Positions 1-8,889 are shown, numbered from the stretch's first letter. The stretch: DNA of 64,000 bases from Geomobilimonas luticola (GCF_018476905.1 NZ_JAHCVK010000006.1:1-64000), one strand, 5' to 3'. The notes: generated by a model not told the origin, from the letters alone. Program-made: numbers and translations.

Positions 1-2
1 AT

Positions 3-71
3 AAATCAACTGGACAACTGGTCAAAGAACTACGTACACTAATTTCGAAAAACAAAAACTTGATGGTCTAG
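3..71 (+). CDS. Possible C-terminal end of a truncated upstream gene
   Basis: An open frame enters from the window edge and ends with TAG at 69-71, encoding about 22 residues ending in SKNKNLMV. It stops 29 bases before the Mu-type HTH gene in the same direction, so it could be the tail of a neighbouring gene of the same mobile element. No start is in view and the piece is too short to assign to a family. Two other frames are also open over part of this stretch, so this is a weak call. Confidence 0.25.
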   Translation, partial: KSTGQLVKELRTLISKNKNLMV

Positions 72-100
72 AGCCTTCGTATTATCAAGGAGCCGAGTGA

Positions 101-415
101 ATGAAACTCAAAACATGGCATACGGCGCAAGAGATCGCAGATATTAAACTACCTGGTATTCCTACTTCGAAAAATGGTGTGCTCGACAGGGCTAAGCGTG
201 AAAAATGGCCATTTCGTCCGTACAGAGGGCATGGTAAAGGTAAAGAGTTCCCACTTAGCGTTGTTTTGTTGGGGGCTCAATTGGATGAGATGACCCCTGA
301 GATCAGGGATAGGCTGATCACAACAATAGATCAGCTCGAAGTCAGTCACAAAGCGGCCGAAGATGTGCTTGAGCGCTTACGCCAATATCTAAGGGCAAGA
401 GGTATTCGGCGGTAA
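101..415 (+). CDS. Mu-type HTH DNA-binding protein
   Basis: A 104-residue protein whose first 60 residues match the Mu-type winged HTH domain found at the N-terminus of Mu repressor and Mu A transposase. The signature is a start like TWHTAQEIA, then LPGIPTS, RAKREKWPFR and a Gly-rich basic wing GHGKGKEF. The remaining 45 residues are helical and could mediate oligomerisation (EVSHKAAEDVLERLRQYL). AAGGAG lies just ahead of the ATG. It is far shorter than a transposase, so it is either a small regulator of a Mu-like element or a domesticated DNA-binding protein. A terminator follows at once, so the transcript ends here and no transposase follows in the window. Confidence 0.7.
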   Translation: MKLKTWHTAQEIADIKLPGIPTSKNGVLDRAKREKWPFRPYRGHGKGKEFPLSVVLLGAQLDEMTPEIRDRLITTIDQLEVSHKAAEDVLERLRQYLRARGIRR

Positions 416-454
416 GATGACTAGATTTATAACCTCATAGCATAGAATGAGATC

Positions 455-485
455 AAGGGCGGGAAAAATTCCGCCCTTTCTTTTT
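455..485 (+). terminator. Intrinsic terminator after the Mu-type HTH gene
   Basis: An 8-bp stem (AAGGGCGG / CCGCCCTT) closes a short A/T-rich loop and is followed by a T tract ending near 485. Confidence 0.8.
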
Positions 486-657
486 GCCGAAAATCAAAAA
501 TTCTTTGACATGATCAAGCGGTTTTTTAAGTCGATTTATGTCAATTTTGAGTGGAAGTTATGTCGCGTCCGGATACACCGGCATTTAAAGTTGACACCTT
601 TCAGGTTGTCAGTGTATTGAATCAATCATGGTCCGTAATGGTTCTCACGAGAGGAAG

Positions 658-2730
658 ATGCACGACGATTCAGCCAGGACAGCCGGGGAATTGCCCGTCG
701 TCAGTGCAGTCATGCGCTGCTGCGTGGGACTCGTCGTCATAGCGCTGCTCCTCGTCAAGCCTTGCCATGCCTCAGTCCCGAGTGATTCCCAGCTTTTCAT
801 GGACAGCTTCAACCTGTTTCGCAGCAACAACTATCCGTCCTCTCTTGCGAAACTGAACCGACTTCTTGCCATTTATCCCGATACCCCATTGCGCGACGTG
901 GCACTTCTCCTTCAGGCACAAGCCAGCGCCAAGATCGGCAACCACTTGGACGCCGCACAGGCGATGCTCAAATTCCTCACAGAATATCCAGACAGTCCCC
1001 TCACGTTGAATGCGAACGCGGACGTGATGAAGCTGGCTGTCCGCCTGCAGCGTGGGGAGAAACTGGCAAACCGATTACCCGTCCAACTGGAAACAACGGT
1101 AAATGAGGGTCTGGTTGTCGCTCTGGAGAAACAGGAAGTAATCAATAAGGCTGGCGAGGAGAGACTCGCTGGAGAAAATACCGAACGGAAACGTCTGGCG
1201 GCAAAGACCGAAGAGCAAAGGCTTGCCAGGGAACGGGCCGAGCAGGAGAAGCACGCACGGCAACGGGCGGAGGAAGAGAAGCTTGTGGCTGAAAAGGCGG
1301 AGCGCGAACGCCTTGCCCGGGAAAAAGCCGAGCTGGAGCGCGTGGCCCGACTGAAGGCTGAAGAAGAGAGTCAAGCCTTCGAACGTGCGAAGCAAGAACA
1401 GCTTGCGTGGGAAAAAGCCGAGCAGGAGCGACTAGCCAGGCTGAAAGCTGAAGAAGAGAGGCTGGCAGCCGAACGTGTGGAGCGGGAGCGGCTGGCCAAG
1501 GAAAAGGCGGGGCAGGAGAAGCTCGCACGGCAACGGGCCGAAGAAGAGAGGCTCGCGGCAGAAAAGGCGGAACGCGAACGGCTGGCACTAGAAAAGGCTG
1601 AACAGGAGCGTTTGGCCCGACTGAAAGCTGAACAAGAGAGGATTGCCCGGGAGAAACTCGAGCAGGAACGGCTGGCACTAGAAAAGGTTGAACAGGAGCG
1701 TTTAGCCCGACTGAAAGCTGAACAGGAGCGTATTGTCGCCAAAAAAGCCGACCAGGAACGACTGCGCAGAGAACACGCCGAAAATGAGCGGATAGCCGCT
1801 CAGAAGCTGGAAGACGAGCGGGTCTTGGAACGAAATACAGCAATTGCAATGGGAAGGCGGACCAGTGCTGCCAGAAGAGTCGGTACCCAGCTAAACACAA
1901 CGGACGTAGCCGTGAAAACTGATCCCCTGTTGACAGTCCCTTCTGACGGTCATGCCCTCATTTCTGCTGCCCAAGCAGCTCCCTCTCCATCTTCCCTACC
2001 GGCGCATTCACCTCCCGAGTTCTCAATGGAATGTTTCCCCCCGGGGGAAAGCAGTGAAGTCGCGGGGATGGTATCCATCCCCTTTACCATAACCAATCTT
2101 GGTGCGGAACCGGACCGGTACCGCATCACCACCGACCTGCCGACCGACTTCAACGTTACCTTCGCGGCAGTCGGCAGACCGGGACGTCTCCTGCGCGAAA
2201 CCGACACCATTGCCCCCTCCTCCGCGTTCCGGGGAATTATGAAGCTGCGGATGCCGGGCAAGAGCATAGACGGACAGATATTCGCTGCCAGCCTGACCGC
2301 CGCTTCCAGCCGGGATGCAAACGTTGCCATTTCGAAAAAATTGCAGCTCGTAGCAGCCGCACCTCTGCTCAGTTCAGTGATCAAACCTCTCCAAAAACGG
2401 GCTGCACCGGGAGATTCCGTTGTCTATCGCCTTATCGTGATGAACGTGGGAAGCATGACGGCACGCGAAGTCGCCATGAGACTCGTCTGCCCCCCCGCCC
2501 TGGAACCTGCTCCCCTCGAGGGTAACGGCTTCAGACGGGATACGGACGGGTCCCTCGTGACGGAAGGGATAGAGCTGCCCACCGGAGAAATACGGGAATT
2601 CGCCCTGACGTATCGCGTCGGCACCACCGTGGCATCTGACACCACCCTCTCCTGTCGGCTGGATACGGAAAACCGGCAGCTTGGCAGCGCCTTTACCGTG
2701 ACGTCCGGAAAGGTGCTGGTAGGCCCCTGA
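658..2730 (+). CDS. Secreted TPR / long charged helix / Ig-like envelope protein
   Basis: A signal peptide (MRCCVGLVVIALLLVKPCHA then cleavage) is followed by about 90 residues resembling the TPR repeats of YbgF/BamD-type proteins (FNLFRSNNYPSSLAKLNRLL). Next comes a roughly 230-residue Arg/Glu/Ala/Lys-rich helix like that of TolA, then two beta-rich Ig-like (CARDB/DUF11-type) domains at the C-terminus. It is probably exported and spans part of the periplasm; no enzymatic motif is visible. The start is uncertain: ATG 628 lacks a ribosome site, ATG 658 follows GAGAGGAAG closely, and ATG 712 begins directly at the signal peptide. A weak TTGACA lies at 591-596. The function is unknown. Confidence 0.75.
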   Translation: MHDDSARTAGELPVVSAVMRCCVGLVVIALLLVKPCHASVPSDSQLFMDSFNLFRSNNYPSSLAKLNRLLAIYPDTPLRDVALLLQAQASAKIGNHLDAAQAMLKFLTEYPDSPLTLNANADVMKLAVRLQRGEKLANRLPVQLETTVNEGLVVALEKQEVINKAGEERLAGENTERKRLAAKTEEQRLARERAEQEKHARQRAEEEKLVAEKAERERLAREKAELERVARLKAEEESQAFERAKQEQLAWEKAEQERLARLKAEEERLAAERVERERLAKEKAGQEKLARQRAEEERLAAEKAERERLALEKAEQERLARLKAEQERIAREKLEQERLALEKVEQERLARLKAEQERIVAKKADQERLRREHAENERIAAQKLEDERVLERNTAIAMGRRTSAARRVGTQLNTTDVAVKTDPLLTVPSDGHALISAAQAAPSPSSLPAHSPPEFSMECFPPGESSEVAGMVSIPFTITNLGAEPDRYRITTDLPTDFNVTFAAVGRPGRLLRETDTIAPSSAFRGIMKLRMPGKSIDGQIFAASLTAASSRDANVAISKKLQLVAAAPLLSSVIKPLQKRAAPGDSVVYRLIVMNVGSMTAREVAMRLVCPPALEPAPLEGNGFRRDTDGSLVTEGIELPTGEIREFALTYRVGTTVASDTTLSCRLDTENRQLGSAFTVTSGKVLVGP
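1581..1740 (+). repeat. Near-identical 90-bp-period repeats inside the coiled-coil region
   Basis: The 60 bases from 1581 recur at 1671 with only a few changes. Both encode a unit beginning LALEKAEQERLARLKAEQER or a close variant. More diverged copies extend back to about 1260. The 30-residue period suggests growth of the helix by unequal exchange. Confidence 0.75.
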
Positions 2731-2765
2731 GGGACGTTGTTGCCATGCAACTGAAAGGAAATGGA

Positions 2766-3650
2766 ATGACCGGCTTGGAGAAGGTAATGATCATTGGGTG
2801 CGGCGATATCGGCCGCCGCGTAGCACAGCTTGTGCAGGAAGAGAAGGGACTGGTAACCGCCCTGATACGGTCCGACACACGACGTGATGCCCTTCGGGAG
2901 ATGGGCATCCGGACCGTGCCGGGAAATCTTGACGAACCGCTTTCCCTGGCGAACCTCCCCACGAAAGGCGCCGTAGTCTTCTATTTTGCGCCCCCCCCCG
3001 GCGGAGGATTCACCGACCCGCGGGTCCGGGCTTTCTGCGCTGCCATTCCCCCCGGTGCCGAGCCGGCAAAGGTCGTCTACATGAGCACCAGCGGCGTGTA
3101 CGGAGATTGCGGCGACACAGTGGTGACCGAAGAGACTCCACTCAACCCGCAGACGGCACGGGCGAAACGGCGACGGGACGCCGAAACGGCTTTTCTCGAG
3201 TGGGGGAAGGAACGTGACGTTCCAGTCGTCATCCTGCGCGTCACCGGTATTTACGGGCCGGGTCGCTTTCCCGTCACCCAGCTTGCCAGCGGCCAGCCGG
3301 TCCTCAAGGAAGAGGAGGCTCCGCTTACCAATCGCATCCACGCCGACGACCTGGCCCGGATCTGCCTCGCCGCGGCGGTAAAGGGGGAAGCGGGAGAGAT
3401 ATTCAACGTCAGCGACGGCCACCCCGGCACCATGACCGAGTATTTCAACGCCGTTGCCGACGCGCTCGGCTACCCGCGCCCCCGCCAGGTGACCATGGAA
3501 GAGGCCCGCGAGGTCATGTCCCCCCTTATGCTCTCCTATGTCAGCGAATCACGACGCATGGACAATTCGAAAATGCTCACCCGCCTTGGCATCAAACTTC
3601 TCTACCCCACGCTGGCTGACGGGATGAGGAAAAGCCCCGGGATTGATTAG
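2766..3650 (+). CDS. NAD(P)-dependent SDR-family epimerase/dehydratase-like protein
   Basis: An extended-SDR Rossmann protein of 294 residues, similar to the YeeZ group. It has an N-terminal nucleotide-binding motif IIGCGDIGRRVA, a serine-containing strand MSTSGVYGD, and a downstream RVTGIYGPG segment followed by the NRIHADDLARICL stretch typical of sugar epimerase-like SDRs. The usual YxxxK pair is not obvious (there is GVYGD and a later AKRRR), so catalysis is uncertain. I chose ATG 2766 because AAAGGAAA precedes it; an in-frame ATG at 2745 lacks a ribosome site. It lies 35 bases after the preceding gene and may share its transcript. The substrate is unknown. Confidence 0.8.
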   Translation: MTGLEKVMIIGCGDIGRRVAQLVQEEKGLVTALIRSDTRRDALREMGIRTVPGNLDEPLSLANLPTKGAVVFYFAPPPGGGFTDPRVRAFCAAIPPGAEPAKVVYMSTSGVYGDCGDTVVTEETPLNPQTARAKRRRDAETAFLEWGKERDVPVVILRVTGIYGPGRFPVTQLASGQPVLKEEEAPLTNRIHADDLARICLAAAVKGEAGEIFNVSDGHPGTMTEYFNAVADALGYPRPRQVTMEEAREVMSPLMLSYVSESRRMDNSKMLTRLGIKLLYPTLADGMRKSPGID

Positions 3651-3997
3651 GCAAAAAAATCGTTGTCGATGAGAGATTTAAGACCTTCCGGAGTGAAGGG
3701 ATAGGAACTCACTTTTTCGTTACCCGCTCCATCCTGCCATTTCCAGAGAATGATTTCTTCCCCGTTCTGCACGGTCCGTGTCACCTGGTCGGGATTGAGG
3801 TCCGTGAAAAGCCTCCACATCCCTTCCAGGCCGAGCAGTTCGAAACCGTCGACAGACTGACCATTTTCCACCTTGGCGAGAAAGGGGTCGATCAGCTCGA
3901 AATCGACTACGTCGTCCGCTGTTCGCCACCATTTGACGAAACAGTCCCCCTCTTTTCTCAGTGCCTGTACCTGCGCTGCCGCTTCCCGTCCCGTCAT
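3647..3997 (-). CDS. Hypothetical protein, 116 aa
   Basis: A soluble acidic protein with no signal peptide or membrane segment and no family I recognise. The start at 3997 is fixed by an ideal ribosome site (AAGGAGGG, 5 bases upstream); the longer open frame to 4153 has no such site. The sequence contains tryptophan-rich patches (VKWWRT, WRLF, ILWKWQDG) and ends in IDNDFFA. It converges on the SDR gene with a 4-base overlap at the stop codons and is divergent from the gene at 4167. No function can be assigned. Confidence 0.7.
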   Translation of the reverse strand: MTGREAAAQVQALRKEGDCFVKWWRTADDVVDFELIDPFLAKVENGQSVDGFELLGLEGMWRLFTDLNPDQVTRTVQNGEEIILWKWQDGAGNEKVSSYPFTPEGLKSLIDNDFFA

Positions 3998-4166
3998 GAA
4001 CTCCCTCCTTGCTATGCAATGGTTGCTGATGGCATTCGAATCCGTCGATGACGTTCCAAGTATACCATGGAATGCTCCTCTGCAAGCCCTTGGATTGGGA
4101 TTGACCTTGTCCCTGTTCCGGTGTAGTAATGTCGTGAGAACAGAGCGTGCCATGAGGAGGAATCAC

Positions 4167-4556
4167 ATGTCCCAACCAAAACCCGAGGTAACCTTCAAGT
4201 ATGTTGTCGCCCCCGACTACAACCCTGTTTATATCAATGGCGCCCACGGCGGGGTCTCGCCGCGGGGCGAGATCATGGTGAATTTCTACATTGAACGGCT
4301 CCCCCTGCCCGATTCGATTACCCATGAGATCAACCCTAACGGCACCATCGGCAACGAAACCGCAAGCACACCGGCCGACCTGAAAACAACGCTGGTGCGC
4401 CACATCGATACAGGTATCATCCTTACCGCCGAAAACGCACGGATGTTCCATGCCTGGCTCGGAGAACGAATCAGGGAAGCGGAGGCAATCGAACGAACCA
4501 GGTCGGCCGCTCCTCCCCTTGCCCCCCCGGCGATGGGCGACGGAACGACCCATTGA
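4167..4556 (+). CDS. Hypothetical protein, 129 aa
   Basis: A small cytoplasmic protein beginning MSQPKPEVTFKYVVAPDYNP. GAGGAGG lies 7 bases before the ATG, which fixes the start; the longer open frame upstream overlaps the opposite-strand gene and is rejected. The middle (GGVSPRGEIMVNFYIERLPLP) is predicted beta-rich and the end is helical (ENARMFHAWLGERIREAEAIERT). It may belong to a conserved uncharacterised family, but I cannot name it. It is transcribed divergently from the 116-residue gene and toward threonine aldolase. Confidence 0.65.
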   Translation: MSQPKPEVTFKYVVAPDYNPVYINGAHGGVSPRGEIMVNFYIERLPLPDSITHEINPNGTIGNETASTPADLKTTLVRHIDTGIILTAENARMFHAWLGERIREAEAIERTRSAAPPLAPPAMGDGTTH

Positions 4557-4629
4557 AATGCGAGACAGAAGGACCCGTACCACTGCCTATAACAAACTAA
4601 ACTTCTAGTCACGTGAAGAGGAGCTTTCC

Positions 4630-5691
4630 ATGGAATATCTCAACCAAACGGGCAAACCGGCCCGATTTCAATTTGCCAGTGACAATTATGCTGGAATCTG
4701 TCCCGAAGCGTGGCAGTCTATGGATGAAGCCAACCGCGGCTACGCCAGCTCTTATGGCGATGACCCCTGGACCGCCAGGGCCTGCGAAAAACTGCGGGAA
4801 CTCTTCGAAACTGACTGTGAGGTGTTTTTCGTCTTTAACGGCACTGCCGCCAACTCCCTGGCCCTGGCCGCCCTCTGCAAGTCCTACCACAGCATCATCT
4901 GTCACGAAATGGCCCACGTGGAAACCGACGAATGCGGTGCATCGGAGTTTTTCTCCAACGGCACCAAGGTGCTGCTCGTGCCGGGAAATGACGGCAAAAT
5001 CGATCTGTCGGCAGTGGAGCACACCATAAAACGCCGCACCGATATTCACTACCCCAAACCGCGCGCCCTCAGCATTACCCAGTCCACGGAACTGGGAACC
5101 GTCTATTCGGCGGCAGAGCTTCAGGCAATCGGTGATTTTGCCCGGCAGTATGGGTTGCGCGTCCACATGGACGGTTCACGTTTTGCCAACGCCGTTGCCT
5201 CGCTGGGTGTTGCCCCAAAAGAACTGACCTGGAAGGCGGGGGTGGACGTTCTCTGCTTCGGCGGCACCAAGAACGGCATGGCCGTTGGCGAGGCAGTGGT
5301 CTTCTTCAACCGCGAACTGGCCAACGAATTCGACTACCGCTGCAAACAGGCCGGCCAACTCGCCTCCAAGATGCGCTTCCTCGCTGCCCCCTGGATCGGG
5401 ATGCTGGAGAACGGGGCATGGCTCCGAAACGCTTCCCACGCAAACAACTGCGCTCGGCAACTCGCCGACGGACTGAAGGGGATACCGGGAATAACTCTCG
5501 CCCATCCCTGCCAGGCAAATGCCGTATTCCTTGAATTGTCCCCCCCCATTGCCGAAGGTCTCCACTCCAGGGGATGGCACTTCTACTCCTTCATCGGTAC
5601 CGGGGGGGCGCGGCTCATGTGTTCGTGGGAGACCCGCACCGAGGATGTGGAGGCATTTGTCAGTGATGCCAGAGAGCTGGCGCAGAACTGA
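4630..5691 (+). CDS. ltaE: Low-specificity threonine aldolase-type PLP enzyme
   Basis: A fold-type I PLP enzyme of the beta-eliminating lyase/threonine aldolase family, which splits threonine or allo-threonine into glycine and acetaldehyde. The length (353 aa) is normal. Visible landmarks are the early FASDNYAGICPE, YGDDPWTARACEKL, the FNGTAANSLALAAL cofactor-phosphate region, HMDGSRFANA with the PLP-ring aspartate, and FGGTKNG holding the Schiff-base lysine. GAAGAGGAGC just upstream is the ribosome site. Glycine produced here links to the SHMT gene glyA elsewhere in the window. The family call is firm; stereospecificity cannot be read from sequence. Confidence 0.9.
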   Translation: MEYLNQTGKPARFQFASDNYAGICPEAWQSMDEANRGYASSYGDDPWTARACEKLRELFETDCEVFFVFNGTAANSLALAALCKSYHSIICHEMAHVETDECGASEFFSNGTKVLLVPGNDGKIDLSAVEHTIKRRTDIHYPKPRALSITQSTELGTVYSAAELQAIGDFARQYGLRVHMDGSRFANAVASLGVAPKELTWKAGVDVLCFGGTKNGMAVGEAVVFFNRELANEFDYRCKQAGQLASKMRFLAAPWIGMLENGAWLRNASHANNCARQLADGLKGIPGITLAHPCQANAVFLELSPPIAEGLHSRGWHFYSFIGTGGARLMCSWETRTEDVEAFVSDARELAQN

Positions 5692-5942
5692 CCGGGGAAC
5701 GGGGGGACCGGACGCCGCGTTGGTATGTAAATTGTAAGTAAAACCTTGACGTCGCTCTGTACATCACCGGAATTTTTTGCTATTCTGTTTCAACCATCGC
5801 CGCAATGGGTGTTGGCCGGGGTTTTCCGACATGATCTCCGGTTGATGACGGCAGACAGCCATTTGACAGACAACAGCGCGGTAACGCTAATTTGCGCCCC
5901 CGCCAGACCATAGGACACGTTACAACAACGGAGGTACCAGTC

Positions 5943-6089
5943 ATGCATGAAGACAAGAATGTTACGGGAACGCTCTTTGTGTCGTTTATCGCGGGGGCGG
6001 CGCTCGGCGCCGGGATTGCCCTCCTGCTCGCGCCGGAAAAGAAAAAGGAGCTTGAGCTCGGCTACGATGAAGAGCCGCTTTTTGTCTGA
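5943..6089 (+). CDS. Small YtxH-like single-pass membrane protein
   Basis: A 48-residue protein with a Gly/Ala-rich membrane helix (FIAGAALGAGIALLLAP) followed by a charged tail EKKKELELGYDEEPLFV, the pattern of the YtxH family. The ATG at 5943 has GGAGG 9 bases upstream; the longer frame from 5892 is not supported. It ends 45 bases before rmuC and probably shares its transcript. The 250 bases upstream (5692-5942) hold no gene that I can see. Confidence 0.7.
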   Translation: MHEDKNVTGTLFVSFIAGAALGAGIALLLAPEKKKELELGYDEEPLFV

Positions 6090-6134
6090 TTCCTTCCCCT
6101 GCAGTCCCCCTGTACGCCTGAGGACCTGTGGATC

Positions 6135-7484
6135 ATGAGTGCAACCCTGCTCTATCTCCTGATCGCGCTGGTTCTTATTGTCATCGGCCTGGTGCTGGTG
6201 CTCATTGCCCGGACATCCCGGAATCCTGCGGATGGACTGGACTCCCGCTTCGATGCACTGGAACGCAACCAGGAGCGCATCGAGAGGATGTTTCGCGATG
6301 AGCTGGCCCAGAGCCGGGCAGAATCAACCACCTGCAGCAAACAATCCCGCGAAGAACAGATCACTGCCTTCGGAGCATTCAGCGAGGCGGTTCTGCGCCG
6401 CATGGCAGAAGGTGCTGAAAACCAGAAGCGGCAACTGGACATCTTTTCCGGGCAACTCAAAACCCTCACCGACCACAATATCCAGAAACTGGACAAAATC
6501 AACGAAACCGTCGAGAAGAAACTCGCAGGCCTCCAGGAAGACAACAACCGGAAACTGGAACAGATGCGGGCCACCGTGGACGAGAAGCTTCACGATACCC
6601 TGGAAAAACGGCTCGGAGAGTCGTTCAAAATCGTGAGTGAGCGGCTGGAACAGGTGCACAAGGGGCTCGGCGAAATGCAGCATCTCGCCACCGGCGTGGG
6701 GGACCTGAAAAAAGTTCTCACCAACGTCAAAACCCGCGGCACCTTCGGCGAAATCCAGCTGGGAAGCCTGCTGGAGCAGATTCTCACCCGCGAGCAGTAC
6801 GAAGTCAATGTGGCGACCAAACCGGGAAGCAGCGGCCGGGTGGAATTCGCCATCCGTTTGCCGGGACGGGGCGATGAGCACGAGCGGTCCGTCTGGCTCC
6901 CCATTGACGCGAAGTTCCCCCAGGAAGACTATCTGAGACTGGTCGAAGCCCAGGAACAGGGAAATCCGGTTCTTGTAGAAGAAGCTTCCCGACAGCTGGA
7001 GCGGGCAATCAAGGAAATGGCGAAGAACATCCGGGACAAATACCTCGACCCGCCCCACACCACCGATTTCGGCATCATGTTCCTGCCCACTGAGGGGCTT
7101 TATGCCGAGGTACTGCGCCGCACCGGTCTGTTCGAACAGTTGCAACGGGAGTTCAAGGTGGTGGTTACCGGCCCGACCACACTGGCGGCGCTCCTCAACA
7201 GCCTGCAGATGGGTTTCCGCACCCTTGTCATCGAAAAGCGTTCAAGCGAGGTGTGGACCCTGCTCAGCGCGATCAAAACCGAATTCGCCACCTTCGGCGT
7301 GGTACTCGACAAGACCCGCAAGAAACTCCAGGAAGCGAGCAACACCATCGATTCGGCTGCCACCCGCTCCCGCGTCATCGAGCGGAAACTCAAGAGTGTC
7401 CAGGAAATACCGACCACCGAGGCAGCACGCCTGCTTGATCTCGGTGAAGAACCGATGGAAGCTGAAAACCCCGGACAGAGCTGA
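6135..7484 (+). CDS. rmuC: DNA recombination protein RmuC
   Basis: RmuC-family protein (449 aa), thought to limit recombination at inverted repeats and related to restriction-type nucleases. It has an N-terminal membrane anchor (LLYLLIALVLIVIGLVLVLIA), a coiled coil over roughly residues 35-180, and the conserved RmuC core including TRGTFGEIQLG, LPIDAKFPQEDY (a PD-(D/E)XK-like patch), DFGIMFLPTEGLYAEVL and VVTGPTTLAALLNSLQMGF. The length is typical. It follows the small membrane protein and is followed 31 bases later by the MshEN protein, suggesting an operon. Confidence 0.93.
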   Translation: MSATLLYLLIALVLIVIGLVLVLIARTSRNPADGLDSRFDALERNQERIERMFRDELAQSRAESTTCSKQSREEQITAFGAFSEAVLRRMAEGAENQKRQLDIFSGQLKTLTDHNIQKLDKINETVEKKLAGLQEDNNRKLEQMRATVDEKLHDTLEKRLGESFKIVSERLEQVHKGLGEMQHLATGVGDLKKVLTNVKTRGTFGEIQLGSLLEQILTREQYEVNVATKPGSSGRVEFAIRLPGRGDEHERSVWLPIDAKFPQEDYLRLVEAQEQGNPVLVEEASRQLERAIKEMAKNIRDKYLDPPHTTDFGIMFLPTEGLYAEVLRRTGLFEQLQREFKVVVTGPTTLAALLNSLQMGFRTLVIEKRSSEVWTLLSAIKTEFATFGVVLDKTRKKLQEASNTIDSAATRSRVIERKLKSVQEIPTTEAARLLDLGEEPMEAENPGQS

Positions 7485-7515
7485 CTCCTACCCCCCTCAT
7501 CCAGGAATCTTTGCC

Positions 7516-8676
7516 ATGCGCCTGAAACTCGGTGAAATGCTGGTGAATGAGAACATCATCACCCCCGATGAGCTGGACGAAACCCTCAAGTGTCAGGTCA
7601 TTTTCGGTGGCCGGCTCGGAACCAACCTCATTGAAATGGGGTTCATCAGCGAGGAGCAGCTCGCCAGCTTTCTCGCCAGGAAAGCCGGTGTCCCCTGCAC
7701 GACTCCCCAACAGCTCAACAACATTCCGACCGATATTCTCAGCCTCCTTCCCGCCGAGCTCGTGAAGAAATACATGGCGATCCCCATCGCCCTGGACAAG
7801 AAGCGCCTCACCCTCGCCATGGCCGACCCGACCAATCTCCCCGCCATCGACGAAATCTCCTTCCGGACCGGCTATATCGTATCCCCCCTCGTCGCCCCTG
7901 AACTGCGGCTTGTCTTCTGCATGGAAAACTATTACGGCATCAAGCGCGACCTCCGCTACTTCCCCACTAACCGCGCCGTGGGCGGAAGGCGTCGACGTGA
8001 ACACATGTACGATGAACCGTTATCGACAGGCGAGCCTGCCGCACAACCGGAACACCTCGATCCTTTCACCATCGACCGGGAGATCATCGAATTCCCCCCG
8101 TTCGAAGGCTTCGACACGGAACCCGCTGACGAACCCCCTGACGAGCCATCCACCCACGAACAGATTTCGGCGGCACCCCCAGTACCCCGCCAGACCATGG
8201 AATCCATAGCCGAGCGTCTTGCCGAAGCCCGGAACAGGGACGAAATCGCCGAGGCCCTCGTTACCTACCTGGGGCAGGAATTCCAGCGGGTTGCCCTCTT
8301 CCTCATCCGCGGAGAAATGGCCGTCGGCTGGCGTGCCGTGCATGACAACAGGCCGGTAGCGAATTTCGACCATACGGAGGTCCCCCTCGACAATACATCG
8401 CTCCTCCGGATGGTTGTCGATGAAAAACGCTACTACCGGGGAGCGGTTCCCCATACGGCGAGCAATGCAAGAATGCTCGCCGCCATGGGCGAGACTCCTC
8501 CCGACATCGCCCAGATCATTCCGCTTATCCTGCTCGGGCGGGTGGTGACCATCCTCTACGTAGACGGCCGGCGGGCAGATAAAGAAGCGCGCCTCTTCGA
8601 CCTGCAGAAGCTGATCGGCAAGGTCGCCATGGCATTCGAAATCCTGATCCTGAAGAACAAGATTCTCATGAGCTGA
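7516..8676 (+). CDS. MshEN (GspE N-terminal) domain protein with GAF-like C-terminus
   Basis: Residues 1-140 are a type II secretion/MSHA ATPase N-terminal domain (MRLKLGEMLVNENIITPDEL, LLPAELVKKYMAIPIALD), a fold known to bind cyclic di-GMP in MshE. An acidic Pro-rich linker follows, then a C-terminal segment (about 200-386) that looks GAF-like (IAEALVTYLGQEFQRVALFLI). The ATPase domain is absent, so this is a sensor/adaptor, not a motor. ATG 7516 is the first start matching the domain; the longer frame from 7102 overlaps rmuC out of frame. The combination suggests second-messenger control of secretion or pili, but this is inference. Confidence 0.8.
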   Translation: MRLKLGEMLVNENIITPDELDETLKCQVIFGGRLGTNLIEMGFISEEQLASFLARKAGVPCTTPQQLNNIPTDILSLLPAELVKKYMAIPIALDKKRLTLAMADPTNLPAIDEISFRTGYIVSPLVAPELRLVFCMENYYGIKRDLRYFPTNRAVGGRRRREHMYDEPLSTGEPAAQPEHLDPFTIDREIIEFPPFEGFDTEPADEPPDEPSTHEQISAAPPVPRQTMESIAERLAEARNRDEIAEALVTYLGQEFQRVALFLIRGEMAVGWRAVHDNRPVANFDHTEVPLDNTSLLRMVVDEKRYYRGAVPHTASNARMLAAMGETPPDIAQIIPLILLGRVVTILYVDGRRADKEARLFDLQKLIGKVAMAFEILILKNKILMS

Positions 8677-8759
8677 TTGACGCCGGGTGCATAAAAGTTT
8701 TGCGGTCAAGGTAAAGTCGGCGAAGATGGAGCCAGTTGGGGAAACGCGGAAAAAATTCC

Positions 8760-8788
8760 TTGCAATCTTCAGGAAAGATTGCTATAAA
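8760..8788 (+). promoter_or_regulatory. Sigma-70 type promoter of tRNA-Leu
   Basis: TTGCAA and TATAAA are separated by 17 bases and end 14 bases before the mature tRNA 5' end. Confidence 0.7.
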
Positions 8789-8802
8789 GACGTCTCTTCA
8801 TT

Positions 8803-8889
8803 GCCGAAGTGGCGGAATTGGTAGACGCGCCAGATTCAGGTTCTGGTACTCGCAAGGGTGTGCTGGTTCGATTCCAGTCTTCGGCACCA
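8803..8889 (+). tRNA. tRNA-Leu (anticodon CAG), CCA encoded
   Basis: An 87-base class II tRNA. The acceptor stem is GCCGAAG/CTTCGGC, the anticodon stem CCAGA/TCTGG encloses loop TTCAGGT with anticodon CAG (reads CUG), the long variable arm is TACTCGCAAGGGTG, the T loop is GGTTCGATTCC, and the 3' end is A-CCA. Confidence 0.97.

Noticed and set aside
1260-1830. CRISPR-like array suspected from the repetitive DNA
   Set aside because: The repeats are coding, degenerate and in frame, with no spacers of constant length.
1142-1900. Long minus-strand frames antisense to the coiled-coil gene
   Set aside because: They are reverse readings of a repetitive Glu/Arg/Ala-rich region; composition is biased and there is no start site.
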